64,000 nucleotides of DNA from RYN-133 sp963785425 (GTDB lineage Bacteria > Actinomycetota > Actinomycetes > Mycobacteriales > Jatrophihabitantaceae): the NCBI GenBank assembly GCA_963785425.1, contig CAWAVG010000002.1, forward strand, positions 558,001-622,000, given 5' to 3'. The position numbers were made by a program, and so were the translations under genes. Each line of letters starts with the position of its first letter. Position 1 is the first letter of the stretch. The notes beneath the pieces were generated by a model. It was not told the origin of the DNA, did not search any database, and saw only the letters and a program-made list of their open reading frames with translations. Shown here piece by piece: positions 24,851 to 33,032 of the stretch.

Positions 24851-27800
24851 GTGACCTCGGGGACGACCGACTCGTTCGTGCACCTGCACGTGCACACCGA
24901 GTACTCCATGCTCGACGGCGCCGCCCGGCTCACCGAACTGTTCGCCGAGACCGCCCGCATGGGCATGCCCGCGCTGGCGATGACCGACCACGGCAACGTC
25001 TTCGGCGCCTACGATTTCTACCGCAAGGCCACCGACGCCGGGGTCAAGCCCATCATCGGCATGGAGGCCTACGTCACGCCGAACACCCACCGCGGTGACC
25101 GCACCCGCGTCCGGTGGGCGGAGGGCGGCGAGAACGACGTCTCCGGCGGCGGCGCGTTCACCCACATGACCCTGCTGGCCGAGTCCACGCAGGGCATGCA
25201 CAACCTTTTCCGCCTGTCCTCGCGCAGCAGCCTCGAGGGCTTCTTCTACAAGCCACGTGCCGACCGCGAGCTCCTCGCCGAGTACGCGCCCGGCCTGATC
25301 GCGACAACGGGATGCCCGTCCGGCGAGATCCAGACGTGGCTGCGCATCGGCGACTACGCGAAGGCGCGGGCGAGCGCCGCCGAGTTCCAGGACATCTTCG
25401 GCAAGGACAACTTCTTCGTCGAGCTGATGGACCACGACCTCGACATCGAGAAGAAGGTCCGGACGGGGCTGCTGCAGCTGTCCAAGGACCTCGACATGCC
25501 GGTCATCGCGACCAACGACCTGCACTACACCCACCGCGAGGACGCCGACGCGCACGAGGTGCTGCTGTGCGTCCAGTCCGGCAAGACCATGGCCGACCCG
25601 AAACGGTTCAAGCTCGAAGGTCACTCGTACTACCTCAAGAGCCCGGCCGAAATGCGTTCGCTGTGGGCCGACAAGCACGACCTGCGCGAGGCGTGCGACA
25701 ACACGCTGCTGATCGCCGAGCGCTGCGACGTGAAGTTCACCGAGGGCAACGGCACGTACATGTCGCGGTTCCCGGTGCCCGACGGCGAGACCGAACACTC
25801 CTGGTTCGAGCGCGAAGTGGCGGCCGGGCTGCAGCGCCGGTTCCCCGGCGGCATCCCGCCCGAGGTGCGGAAGCAGGCCGACTACGAAGTCGGCGTCATC
25901 GAGCAGATGAACTTCCCCGGCTACTTCCTCGTGGTTGCCGACTTCATCAACTGGGCCAAGGACAACGGCATCCGCGTCGGGCCGGGTCGAGGTTCGGGTG
26001 CGGGCTCGATGGTCGCCTACGCGATGCGCATCACCGACCTCAACCCGCTCGAACACGGGCTGATCTTCGAGCGGTTCCTCAACCCCGACCGCGTGTCCAT
26101 GCCCGACTTCGACATCGACTTCGACGAGCGTCGGCGCGGCGAGGTCATCCGCTACGTCACCGAGAAGTACGGCTCCGACCGGGTCGCGCAGATCGTCACC
26201 TACGGCACGATCAAGTCCAAGCAGGCGGTCAAGGACGCCGGACGGGTGCTCGGTTACCCGTTCTCGATGGGTGATCGCATCACCAAGGCCATGCCCGCCG
26301 CCGTCATGGGCAAGGACGTCCCGCTCAAGCTGATCTTCGATCCGTCCCACGAGCGCTACAAAGAGGGCGGCGAGTTCCGCGCGCTGGTCGAGTCCGACGC
26401 CGAGGTCGCCAAAGTCGTTGAGACGGCCAAGGGGCTCGAGGGGCTCAAGCGGCAGTGGGGCGTGCACGCCGCCGGCGTGATCATGTCCTCCGATCCGCTG
26501 CTCGACCTCGTCCCGATCATGAAGCGCGAGCAGGACGGCGCGATCATCACGCAGTTCGACTACCCGGCGTGTGAGGCGCTCGGTCTGATCAAGATGGACT
26601 TCTTGGGGTTGCGCAACCTCACGGTCCTCGACGACGCCGTCGACAACATCCGGGCCAACCGCGGCGAGGAACTCGTCCTGGAAGACCTGCCGCTCGACGA
26701 CCTCGCGTCCTACGAACTGCTCGGACGCGGCGACTCGTTGGGTGTCTTCCAGCTCGACGGTGGCCCGCTGCGCTCGCTCATGCGACTGATGCACCCGGAC
26801 AACTTCGAGGACATCTCCGCGCTCATCGCGCTGTACCGGCCGGGTCCGATGGGCGCCGACTCGCACACCAACTACGCGCTGCGCAAGATCGGCCGCCAAG
26901 AGGTCACGCCGATCCATCCCGAACTCGCCGAGTCGCTGCAGGACATCCTCGACACGAGCTACGGCCTGATCATCTACCAGGAGCAGGTGATGGCGATCGC
27001 CCAGCGCGTCGCCGGCTTCTCCCTCGGACAGGCCGACATCCTGCGGCGCGCGATGGGCAAGAAGAAGAAATCCGAGCTCGACAAGCAGTACGCGGGTTTC
27101 GCTGCAGGCATGAAGGCCAACGGGTATTCCGACGGCTGCGTCAAGACGCTCTGGGACATCCTGCTGCCGTTCTCCGACTACGCGTTCAACAAGGCACACT
27201 CGGCCGCCTACGGCCTGATCTCGTACTGGACGGCCTACCTCAAGGCCAACTACCCGGCCGAGTACATGGCCGCGCTGCTCACGTCCGTCAAGGACGACAA
27301 GGACAAGATGGCGGTCTATCTCGCCGAGTGCCGGCGCATGGGCATCAAGGTGTTGCCGCCGTGCGTGAACTCCAGTGACGCCAACTTCACTCCGGTCGGC
27401 ACTGACATCCGCTTCGGGCTCACGGCGGTGCGCAACGTCGGCGCGAACGTCGTCACCTCGATCGTCGCGACGCGCAGCGAGAAGGGTGCGTTCGCCGACT
27501 TCGCCGACTTCCTGCGCAAGGTCGAGGCGGTCGTCTGCAACAAGCGCACCATCGAGGCACTCATCAAGGGGGGCGCGTTCGACTCGCTCGATCACGCCCG
27601 GCGCGGGCTGATCAACGTCTACGAGCCGGCGGTCGACGCCGTGCTCGACACAAAGCGTGCCGAGGCGATCGGGCAGTTCGACCTCTTCGGGTCCTTGGGC
27701 GACGATCTCCCGGCCGAGGCGGGCGTCGACGTGTTCGCCGTGCAGGTGCCCGACGGCGAGTGGGACAAGAAGGTGCTGCTGCAGTTCGAGCGCGAGATGC

Positions 27801-28390
27801 TCGGGCTGTACGTCTCCGATCATCCGTTGTTCGGCCTCGAACACGTGCTGGGTGCGGCCGCCGACGACTCGATCGCCAACGTGATGGCCGAGGCGAGCGA
27901 GGAACCGAAGTCGATCACGCTTGCCGGCATCCTGTCCTCGGTGAACCGGCGCGTCACCAAGGCCGGTGCGCCGTGGGCAAACGCGGTGCTCGAAGACCTC
28001 GAGGGCTCGATCGAGGTGATGTTCTTCCCCGCCACCTACGCGCAGGTGGCGCTGACCATCACCGAGGACGCCGTCGTGTCGATCAAGGGACGTACCGACG
28101 CCCGTGACGACACCGTCAAGTTGATCGCGTCCGACATCGCGATCCTGAACACCGACGTCGACGCACCGCGCGGCCCGGTCAGGGTGAAACTGGACGCGAC
28201 CCGCTGCACCCCGCCGCTGGTCGACCGGCTCAAGGACGTGCTGGCGGCGCACCCCGGCCAGACCGAGGTGCACCTCCAGCTCGTCAGCCGCAACAGCCCC
28301 TACGTCGTGCTCGAACACCGCGTCAAACCCTCGGCGGCGTTGATGGGCGACCTCAAGGCGTTGCTCGGCCCGTCCGCCATCTCGGCCTAG
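24851..28390 (+). CDS. dnaE: DNA polymerase III alpha subunit
   Basis: The replicative polymerase, 1179 residues from GTG 24851 (GTGGGAGCGA upstream). The N-terminal PHP domain begins FVHLHVHTEYSMLDGAAR, the catalytic aspartates are in MPDFDIDFDERRRGEVI, and the palm and thumb region includes GPGRGSGAGSMVAY and YQEQVMAIAQRVAGFS. The tau/beta-binding helix-hairpin and OB-fold (ITLAGILSSVNRRVTKAG) are present at the end. It is the DnaE1 type typical of Actinobacteria. The stop shares the four bases CTAG with the stop of the convergent ABC permease gene. Confidence 0.97.
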   Translation: MTSGTTDSFVHLHVHTEYSMLDGAARLTELFAETARMGMPALAMTDHGNVFGAYDFYRKATDAGVKPIIGMEAYVTPNTHRGDRTRVRWAEGGENDVSGGGAFTHMTLLAESTQGMHNLFRLSSRSSLEGFFYKPRADRELLAEYAPGLIATTGCPSGEIQTWLRIGDYAKARASAAEFQDIFGKDNFFVELMDHDLDIEKKVRTGLLQLSKDLDMPVIATNDLHYTHREDADAHEVLLCVQSGKTMADPKRFKLEGHSYYLKSPAEMRSLWADKHDLREACDNTLLIAERCDVKFTEGNGTYMSRFPVPDGETEHSWFEREVAAGLQRRFPGGIPPEVRKQADYEVGVIEQMNFPGYFLVVADFINWAKDNGIRVGPGRGSGAGSMVAYAMRITDLNPLEHGLIFERFLNPDRVSMPDFDIDFDERRRGEVIRYVTEKYGSDRVAQIVTYGTIKSKQAVKDAGRVLGYPFSMGDRITKAMPAAVMGKDVPLKLIFDPSHERYKEGGEFRALVESDAEVAKVVETAKGLEGLKRQWGVHAAGVIMSSDPLLDLVPIMKREQDGAIITQFDYPACEALGLIKMDFLGLRNLTVLDDAVDNIRANRGEELVLEDLPLDDLASYELLGRGDSLGVFQLDGGPLRSLMRLMHPDNFEDISALIALYRPGPMGADSHTNYALRKIGRQEVTPIHPELAESLQDILDTSYGLIIYQEQVMAIAQRVAGFSLGQADILRRAMGKKKKSELDKQYAGFAAGMKANGYSDGCVKTLWDILLPFSDYAFNKAHSAAYGLISYWTAYLKANYPAEYMAALLTSVKDDKDKMAVYLAECRRMGIKVLPPCVNSSDANFTPVGTDIRFGLTAVRNVGANVVTSIVATRSEKGAFADFADFLRKVEAVVCNKRTIEALIKGGAFDSLDHARRGLINVYEPAVDAVLDTKRAEAIGQFDLFGSLGDDLPAEAGVDVFAVQVPDGEWDKKVLLQFEREMLGLYVSDHPLFGLEHVLGAAADDSIANVMAEASEEPKSITLAGILSSVNRRVTKAGAPWANAVLEDLEGSIEVMFFPATYAQVALTITEDAVVSIKGRTDARDDTVKLIASDIAILNTDVDAPRGPVRVKLDATRCTPPLVDRLKDVLAAHPGQTEVHLQLVSRNSPYVVLEHRVKPSAALMGDLKALLGPSAISA

Positions 28391-29166
28391 GCGGATTTCT
28401 GGTAGCTGCGGAACGCACGCGTCGCCGCCCAGGCCATGACGAGCGCGAGCAGGGCGAGCCAGCCGAGCCGGGGGAGCACCGCCCCCCACTGCGGGTCGCC
28501 CGTGAGGGCCGACCGCGAGGCGACGACCGCCCAGTCGACCGGGTTGTAGCGGGCCACGTCCTGCACCCATCCGGGCGCGAGCGAGGTCGCCATGATCGCG
28601 CCCGACACGAACTGCAGCGGCAGCACGATGAACTGGCTGATGCCGATCAACGCCTCCTGCTGGCGCACGAGCAGCGCGATCGCGTTCGACAGTGACGCGA
28701 TCACGACGGCGATGAGCACCGCCGCGAGCGCGGTGACCGCCATCCCGCCCGCACCGCCGGGGAACCGGGCACCGGCGACGAACGCGATGCCGAACACGAT
28801 CAGCGTCTGGATGACCGTGGTGAACGCCTGATAGGCCAGCGATCCGATCATCAACGCCCCGCGTCGCACCGGCGAGGCGAGCAGGCGGTCCATCACTCCG
28901 AGGTTCATGTCGTCGATGTACGCAGTGCCCGCCCAGCCGCTCGAGAACAGTGCGGTCATGGCGATCACGCCCGGCGTGATGTATTCGAGGTACGTCGTCC
29001 CGGCGGGGAAGCCCGGGATGTGCACGATCGATCGGAACAGGGATCCGAACAGCAACAGCCAGATCACCGGTTGCACCAGGCTGATCGCGAGGTAGGCGGG
29101 TTGCCGGGTCAGGGTGCGGATCGCACGGGTGGTCAGCAGGTACGAGTCGGTGGTCAGTGCGGCCAT
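28387..29166 (-). CDS. ABC-2 type export permease (DrrB-like)
   Basis: A 259-residue integral membrane protein with six hydrophobic helices and the ABC-2 motif pattern (PAYLAISLVQPVIWLLLFG, then MTALFSSGWAGTAYIDDMN and GISQFIVLPLQFVSGAIM). The ATG overlaps the stop of the ATPase gene, so they are one operon on the minus strand. Pairing with a DrrA-type ATPase suggests export of drugs or lipids; the substrate cannot be predicted. Confidence 0.9.
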   Translation of the reverse strand: MAALTTDSYLLTTRAIRTLTRQPAYLAISLVQPVIWLLLFGSLFRSIVHIPGFPAGTTYLEYITPGVIAMTALFSSGWAGTAYIDDMNLGVMDRLLASPVRRGALMIGSLAYQAFTTVIQTLIVFGIAFVAGARFPGGAGGMAVTALAAVLIAVVIASLSNAIALLVRQQEALIGISQFIVLPLQFVSGAIMATSLAPGWVQDVARYNPVDWAVVASRSALTGDPQWGAVLPRLGWLALLALVMAWAATRAFRSYQKSA

Positions 29167-30140
29167 CAGGCCACCTCCTGGTAACTGCGGCCGACGTGGC
29201 GCAGGTAGACGTCGTCGAGGGACGGCCGGGCCACGGTCACCGAGGCGACCGCGACGCCGGCGTGGTCGAGGGCGGCGAGCATGCCGGGGACCTCGCGCGC
29301 ACCGCTGCCGGCGCGGGCGTGCACGGCGGCGCCCTCGACGGTGATCTCGCGCAGGCCCAGTCGCTCGAGGGTGGCGTGCGCGACCGCAGTGGCCGAGGCC
29401 TCGACGAGGTCGACGTGCAGGGTGTCGCCGCGCAGCTCGCTCTTGAGCTGCTCGGGCGTCCCTTCGACGACCACGCGGCCGGCGTCGACGATCGCGAGGC
29501 GGTCGGCGAGGTGGTCGGCCTCTTCGAGGTAGTGCGTCGTCAGCAGAACGGTCATCCCGTCGGTGCCCGCCAGCGTGGCGATCTCGGCCCACAGCTGCGC
29601 GCGTGCCTCGGGATCGAGCCCGGTCGTCGGCTCGTCGAGGAACAGCACGTGCGGCCGTGCGACGAGGCCGATCGCCACGTCGAGCTTGCGGGCCATGCCG
29701 CCGGAGTAGGTCTTGGTCAGGCGGTCGGCGGCGTTACCAAGATCGAACCGGTCGAGCAGCTCGACGGCTCGGGCACGTGCCGCGGCGCGCGACAGGCCGT
29801 GCACGCGCGCAGCGAGCACCAGGTTCTCCCGCGCGGTCGCCATCGGGTCGGCCGACGACTTCTGCGACACGAGACCGATCGCGCGCCGCACCTGCTCGGG
29901 CGAGCGCCGCACGTCGAGCCCGGCCACCAGCGCCTGACCGGAGTCGGCGTGCACCAGCGTGGTGAGGATCTTGACGGTCGTCGACTTGCCCGCGCCGTTC
30001 GGCCCGAGCAGGGCGAACACGCTGCCGGGGTCGATGTCGAGGGACAGGCCGTCGAGGGCGCGCACGCGCGGTGCGCCGCGCCCGCCCGGATAGGTCTTGC
30101 TCAGGTCGCACGCGCTGATGGCAGCGCCGGGGTCGGACAT
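29166..30140 (-). CDS. ABC transporter ATP-binding protein (DrrA-like)
   Basis: The 324-residue ATPase starts at the ATG complement 30138-30140 with a strong site (GGAGGAG). Walker A is LLGPNGAGKSTTVKIL, the signature motif is TYSGGMARKLDVAIGL (SGGM form), Walker B is VLFLDEPTTGLDPEAR and the switch His is in LLTTHYLEEAD. The C-terminal about 100 residues are the DrrA-type regulatory extension (DUF4162-like). It forms an operon with the permease and lies downstream of a PadR gene on the same strand, separated by a hairpin. Confidence 0.94.
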   Translation of the reverse strand: MSDPGAAISACDLSKTYPGGRGAPRVRALDGLSLDIDPGSVFALLGPNGAGKSTTVKILTTLVHADSGQALVAGLDVRRSPEQVRRAIGLVSQKSSADPMATARENLVLAARVHGLSRAAARARAVELLDRFDLGNAADRLTKTYSGGMARKLDVAIGLVARPHVLFLDEPTTGLDPEARAQLWAEIATLAGTDGMTVLLTTHYLEEADHLADRLAIVDAGRVVVEGTPEQLKSELRGDTLHVDLVEASATAVAHATLERLGLREITVEGAAVHARAGSGAREVPGMLAALDHAGVAVASVTVARPSLDDVYLRHVGRSYQEVA

Positions 30141-30232
30141 GGGACTCCTCCAGTAGGACGGGAGTCGCGTCCGCAGCACCTATCGTGGGAGTGCGCCTCG
30201 GGACAGGGCTACGGCTCGACTCGGGTGTACCG

Positions 30233-30264
30233 CCCCTGGCCGGTGTTGCCGCACCGGTCAGGGG
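30233..30264 (-). terminator. Hairpin after the PadR gene
   Basis: CCCCTGGCCGGTG (30233-30245) and CACCGGTCAGGGG (30252-30264) pair at 12 of 13 positions around 6 bases, 19 bases beyond the PadR stop. There is no T run. It probably separates PadR transcription from the ABC operon that follows 93 bases later on the same strand. Confidence 0.55.
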
Positions 30265-30283
30265 TTCTTGCTGGTATGTGGGG

Positions 30284-30964
30284 TCACTGGGGATCGAGCA
30301 GGACCCGCGCCTCCTCTCCGAGCAGGCCGACCGGGTCGGCCATGATGTGCTCGAACGACATGCCGCCGCCGCGCAACTCGTGCAGCTTGCGCCACAGCGC
30401 CGTGCCGCCGAACTCGCCGGACCGGATGCGGGCCACGAGATCGGTCACGAAGGCCAGTTCCGCGCCGAGCATGGCGGCGCGGAAGGCGCCCTCGACCCAG
30501 AAGACCTCGGGCAGGCCGATCTCCGCGCCGGCCTTGCCGGCTTCGGCCAACGCGGCGAGCTCGCGGCGCAGCGCGAGAATGCGCTGGTCGAGCATGCGCG
30601 CGACGTCGTCCGGCGGCAGCCCGGCCATGAGCGACAGGCCGGCCTCGAGCGAGTGGTAGTCGCGTACCGGGGTCGAGAGCAGCTCGGAGAGCCAGTCCTC
30701 GAACTCGTCGATGCCGGCCGCAGTGATCTCGTAGACGGTGCGCTCCGGCCGGCGGCCTTCCCGAGTGGTCTCGCGCGAGGTGATCAACCCGTGCTTCTGC
30801 AGCGATTCGACGACCGAGTAGAGCGACCCGTAGTTGAGTTTGATGCTCTGCTCCTTGCCGCGCGTGCGCAGCGTCGTGGAGATCTCGTACGGGTGCATCG
30901 GCCGCTCGTGCAGGCAGGACAGGACGGCCAGCGCCAGCGGGTTCGACACGCGACGCCTGCTCAT
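30284..30964 (-). CDS. PadR family transcriptional regulator (Vir-like, long form)
   Basis: A 226-residue PadR protein from the ATG at 30962-30964 with GGAGGA upstream. The N-terminal winged helix (LALAVLSCLHERPMHPYEIS, NYGSLYSVVESLQKHGLI) is followed by a C-terminal coiled dimerisation domain (Vir_act_alpha_C type) to about residue 190. Long PadR proteins often repress an adjacent drug exporter; the DrrAB-like operon next door is the obvious target. A perfect 9-base palindrome lies 15 bases upstream of the start, suggesting autorepression. Confidence 0.92.
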   Translation of the reverse strand: MSRRRVSNPLALAVLSCLHERPMHPYEISTTLRTRGKEQSIKLNYGSLYSVVESLQKHGLITSRETTREGRRPERTVYEITAAGIDEFEDWLSELLSTPVRDYHSLEAGLSLMAGLPPDDVARMLDQRILALRRELAALAEAGKAGAEIGLPEVFWVEGAFRAAMLGAELAFVTDLVARIRSGEFGGTALWRKLHELRGGGMSFEHIMADPVGLLGEEARVLLDPQ

Positions 30965-30978
30965 ACATTCCTCCGACT

Positions 30979-31002
30979 CGAATACTCCGTTCAGAGTATT
31001 CG
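30979..31002. promoter_or_regulatory. Likely PadR operator
   Basis: CGAATACTC (30979-30987) and GAGTATTCG (30994-31002) form a perfect inverted repeat with 6 bases between. It is AT-richer than its surroundings and lies 15-38 bases upstream of the PadR ATG, overlapping where the promoter should be. No second copy is seen before the ABC operon, where the same site would be expected if the exporter is controlled directly. Confidence 0.65.
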
Positions 31003-31041
31003 CGATGGCATTCAACTCGTCAACCGGATTAGGGTCGATAC

Positions 31042-31638
31042 GTGACCTCGTCCGAGCCGGAGTACCTGCGCAAGCGCACCGGCGAGCCGGACGTCGGCGA
31101 GTTTCGCCAGGGTTCGCCGCTGAGCCAGTGGGGCCTGGCGCGCTACCTCGTCGGGCGCGCGATCACCGAGTCGGTCGGTACGGCGTTGCTCATCGTCGCG
31201 GTGGCGGTGCTGGCGCTGGCCGCGCTGCTCGAGTGGGGCGCGCACTCGACCGTGCTCGCCGTGCTGATCGTGCTCGTTGCCGTCGGGGTGCTGATCCTGC
31301 GCTGGGCGATGCTGTCGATCATCCGGCGGCTCACCGGTTTCCGGCGGTTCGGGCCGCTGGAGGACCGGATGACCGCCCTGGTCGACGACACCCGCTCGGA
31401 CGTGCTGCGCGAACTGCGCCGGCTCGGCCTACCCGGGCGGACGTTGACGCTGCCGCTGCTCGCGTTCCGGTTCCTCGGCCGCGCGCGACGCAAGGACACC
31501 GTCGCGAAACTGCGCAAGTTCGACGTCGGGCGGGCCGTGCCCAAGGCCCGGGTCGACGAGATGTTCCTGCTGCTGCGGCAGGCCTTTACGGGCGGGGTCG
31601 ACCCGGGGGCCGACTGGCAGACTGGGCCGCATGGTTGA
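31042..31638 (+). CDS. Membrane protein of unknown function
   Basis: A 198-residue protein from GTG 31042, divergent from the PadR gene. Two adjacent hydrophobic helices (about residues 44-65 and 69-90) are followed by a basic, mostly helical cytoplasmic part with RRLTGFRRFG and ARRKDTVAKLRKFDVGRAVP. I do not recognise the family. It overlaps the next gene by 8 bases, so the two are co-transcribed. No ribosome site is evident, so the message may be leaderless. Confidence 0.7.
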   Translation: MTSSEPEYLRKRTGEPDVGEFRQGSPLSQWGLARYLVGRAITESVGTALLIVAVAVLALAALLEWGAHSTVLAVLIVLVAVGVLILRWAMLSIIRRLTGFRRFGPLEDRMTALVDDTRSDVLRELRRLGLPGRTLTLPLLAFRFLGRARRKDTVAKLRKFDVGRAVPKARVDEMFLLLRQAFTGGVDPGADWQTGPHG

Positions 31639-32290
31639 TCCGGTCGCGGCCCTGCCGGCACGTCCGGATGCGGCCGGCGAGCGGCGTGCGCAACTGCGAG
31701 CGGCCGGCCTGGTCGTGCTCGCGCTCGCCGTGCTCGGCGCGCTGCTGGGCCTCGTGTGGCAGGCGTGGAGCCCGCCCGGCCCCATCGGGATCCGGTTACC
31801 GGACGGCATCCAGGCCGACGAGACCGAGGCCTGGGCCGCGGGCGACGGCAGGTACACGATCCTGTCGATCGCGGTCGGCGTGGCCGCGGCGATCGTCGCC
31901 TGGTACCTGCCGGTGCTGCGGCGCGCCCGTGGTCCGTTCGTCGCCGCCGGCCTCGTGGCCGGGGCGCTGGCCGGTGCCGGCCTGACCGATCTGGTGGGGT
32001 GGGCCGTCCGCGGCGACGGCAACGACTACACCTGTGGCGCCGGCACGTGCATCGACCACCTGCCGCTGACCGTGCACATGCACGGCCTGTGGTTCCTCGA
32101 GGCATTCATCGCAGTGCTCGGCTACGGGCTGTTCGCCGCCTTCGCCGTCGCCGACGACCTCGGCCGCCCGGAGCTGCGCACGCGCGCGTCGGTGCCGCCG
32201 TCCGATCCGGAACCGGTGGCCAGTTCAGTTGGCCCGCAGCACCAACCGCAGGACGGCCGGGGACACGGCGATGCTGCGGGTGTTCCGTAG
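31631..32290 (+). CDS. Four-helix membrane protein of unknown function
   Basis: A 219-residue protein from ATG 31631 with four hydrophobic helices at about residues 22-45, 76-96, 101-122 and 149-174. A loop with Cys-Gly-Ala-Gly-Thr-Cys (YTCGAGTCID) lies between helices 3 and 4 and could be an extracytoplasmic disulfide. The layout is like DUF2567 proteins of Actinobacteria, but I am not sure. The last 66 bases overlap the LON-domain gene on the opposite strand. Confidence 0.7.
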   Translation: MVDPVAALPARPDAAGERRAQLRAAGLVVLALAVLGALLGLVWQAWSPPGPIGIRLPDGIQADETEAWAAGDGRYTILSIAVGVAAAIVAWYLPVLRRARGPFVAAGLVAGALAGAGLTDLVGWAVRGDGNDYTCGAGTCIDHLPLTVHMHGLWFLEAFIAVLGYGLFAAFAVADDLGRPELRTRASVPPSDPEPVASSVGPQHQPQDGRGHGDAAGVP

Positions 32291-32926
32291 CAGCACCACC
32301 TCCCGGCGCAGCACGCGTTGCACGTGCAGCAGGCGCGCGGCCGCCGTGTCGTCCTCGAGCAGGTCCTGGTGGTCGCTCTGGGGGAGCGGGGCCTCGGTGG
32401 CGAGCTGGTAGGACAGCAGCACCGGGTCGCTGTGGTACGGCTGGGCCTCGCCGGGACGCTCGCCCGAGCCGCCGGTGAGCGCGCCGATGAGGCGGCGATA
32501 CTCGACGGCGAGCGCCTGCGCCTGCGCGGGGAGCTGCTCGGGGAGGTCCCCGGTGAGCTCTTCGAGGAAGCTGACCTCGGCCTCCAGGTACGGCTTCGAG
32601 CTCTCGACGATCCGCTCGATGCGAAAGCGTCGGCTGCCGCCGGTGAGCACCTCGAACGTGCCGTCCGGCTGCGGGTCGACCTCGAGGACCTCGGCGATCG
32701 TGCCGATGGTGGCCAGCTGCGGCGTGGCGTCGTCGAACCCGCTCTCGACCTCCGTGCCCGCCAGCAGCGCGGGGACCCCGAAGCACCGCAGCCCGTCGGC
32801 GACCGTCACGTCCTCGAGCAGCTGCCGGTAGCGCGGCTCGAAGATCCGCAGCGGAAGCGGGCAGCCGGGCATCAGCACGTGCCCCAGAGGGAACAACGGG
32901 ATCACCTGACCGGCCACACCGCCCAA
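32225..32926 (-). CDS. LON peptidase substrate-binding domain protein
   Basis: A 233-residue protein that is only the LON N-terminal domain (PUA-like), with no ATPase or protease part. It starts VIPLFPLGHVLMPGCPLPLRIFEPRYR in pieces typical of the family (IPLFPLG, PLRIFEPRY) and later GGSRRFRIERIV. The TTG at 32926 is the longest start; a GTG at 32915-32917 would remove three residues and is equally plausible. Such stand-alone proteins are widespread and of unclear function, possibly peptide or substrate binding. Its 3' end overlaps the convergent membrane protein gene. Confidence 0.85.
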   Translation of the reverse strand: MGGVAGQVIPLFPLGHVLMPGCPLPLRIFEPRYRQLLEDVTVADGLRCFGVPALLAGTEVESGFDDATPQLATIGTIAEVLEVDPQPDGTFEVLTGGSRRFRIERIVESSKPYLEAEVSFLEELTGDLPEQLPAQAQALAVEYRRLIGALTGGSGERPGEAQPYHSDPVLLSYQLATEAPLPQSDHQDLLEDDTAAARLLHVQRVLRREVVLLRNTRSIAVSPAVLRLVLRAN

Positions 32927-32957
32927 ACTAACCCCCGGCCACGACGCCGGGCGTCGG

Positions 32958-33032
32958 GATCAGGACGGTCCGGACGCGATCAGGACAGGATCAGGACGGG
33001 ATCAGGACGGGATCAGGACGGGATCAGGACGG
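32958..33032. repeat. 11-base tandem repeat downstream of the GGDEF/EAL gene
   Basis: GATCAGGAC occurs at 32958, 32978, 32989, 33000, 33011 and 33022; the last five are spaced exactly 11 bases. Read on the minus strand each unit contains TGA, and the copy at 33022 supplies the stop of the GGDEF/EAL gene. Because 11 is not a multiple of 3, the successive TGAs fall in all three frames. The array fills the gap between that gene's stop and the LON gene. Confidence 0.9.

Noticed and set aside
24644..28570. A 1308-codon open frame on the minus strand across dnaE
   Set aside because: It is a high-GC shadow of dnaE; the plus-strand protein has full polymerase motifs and the antisense translation shows only biased composition.
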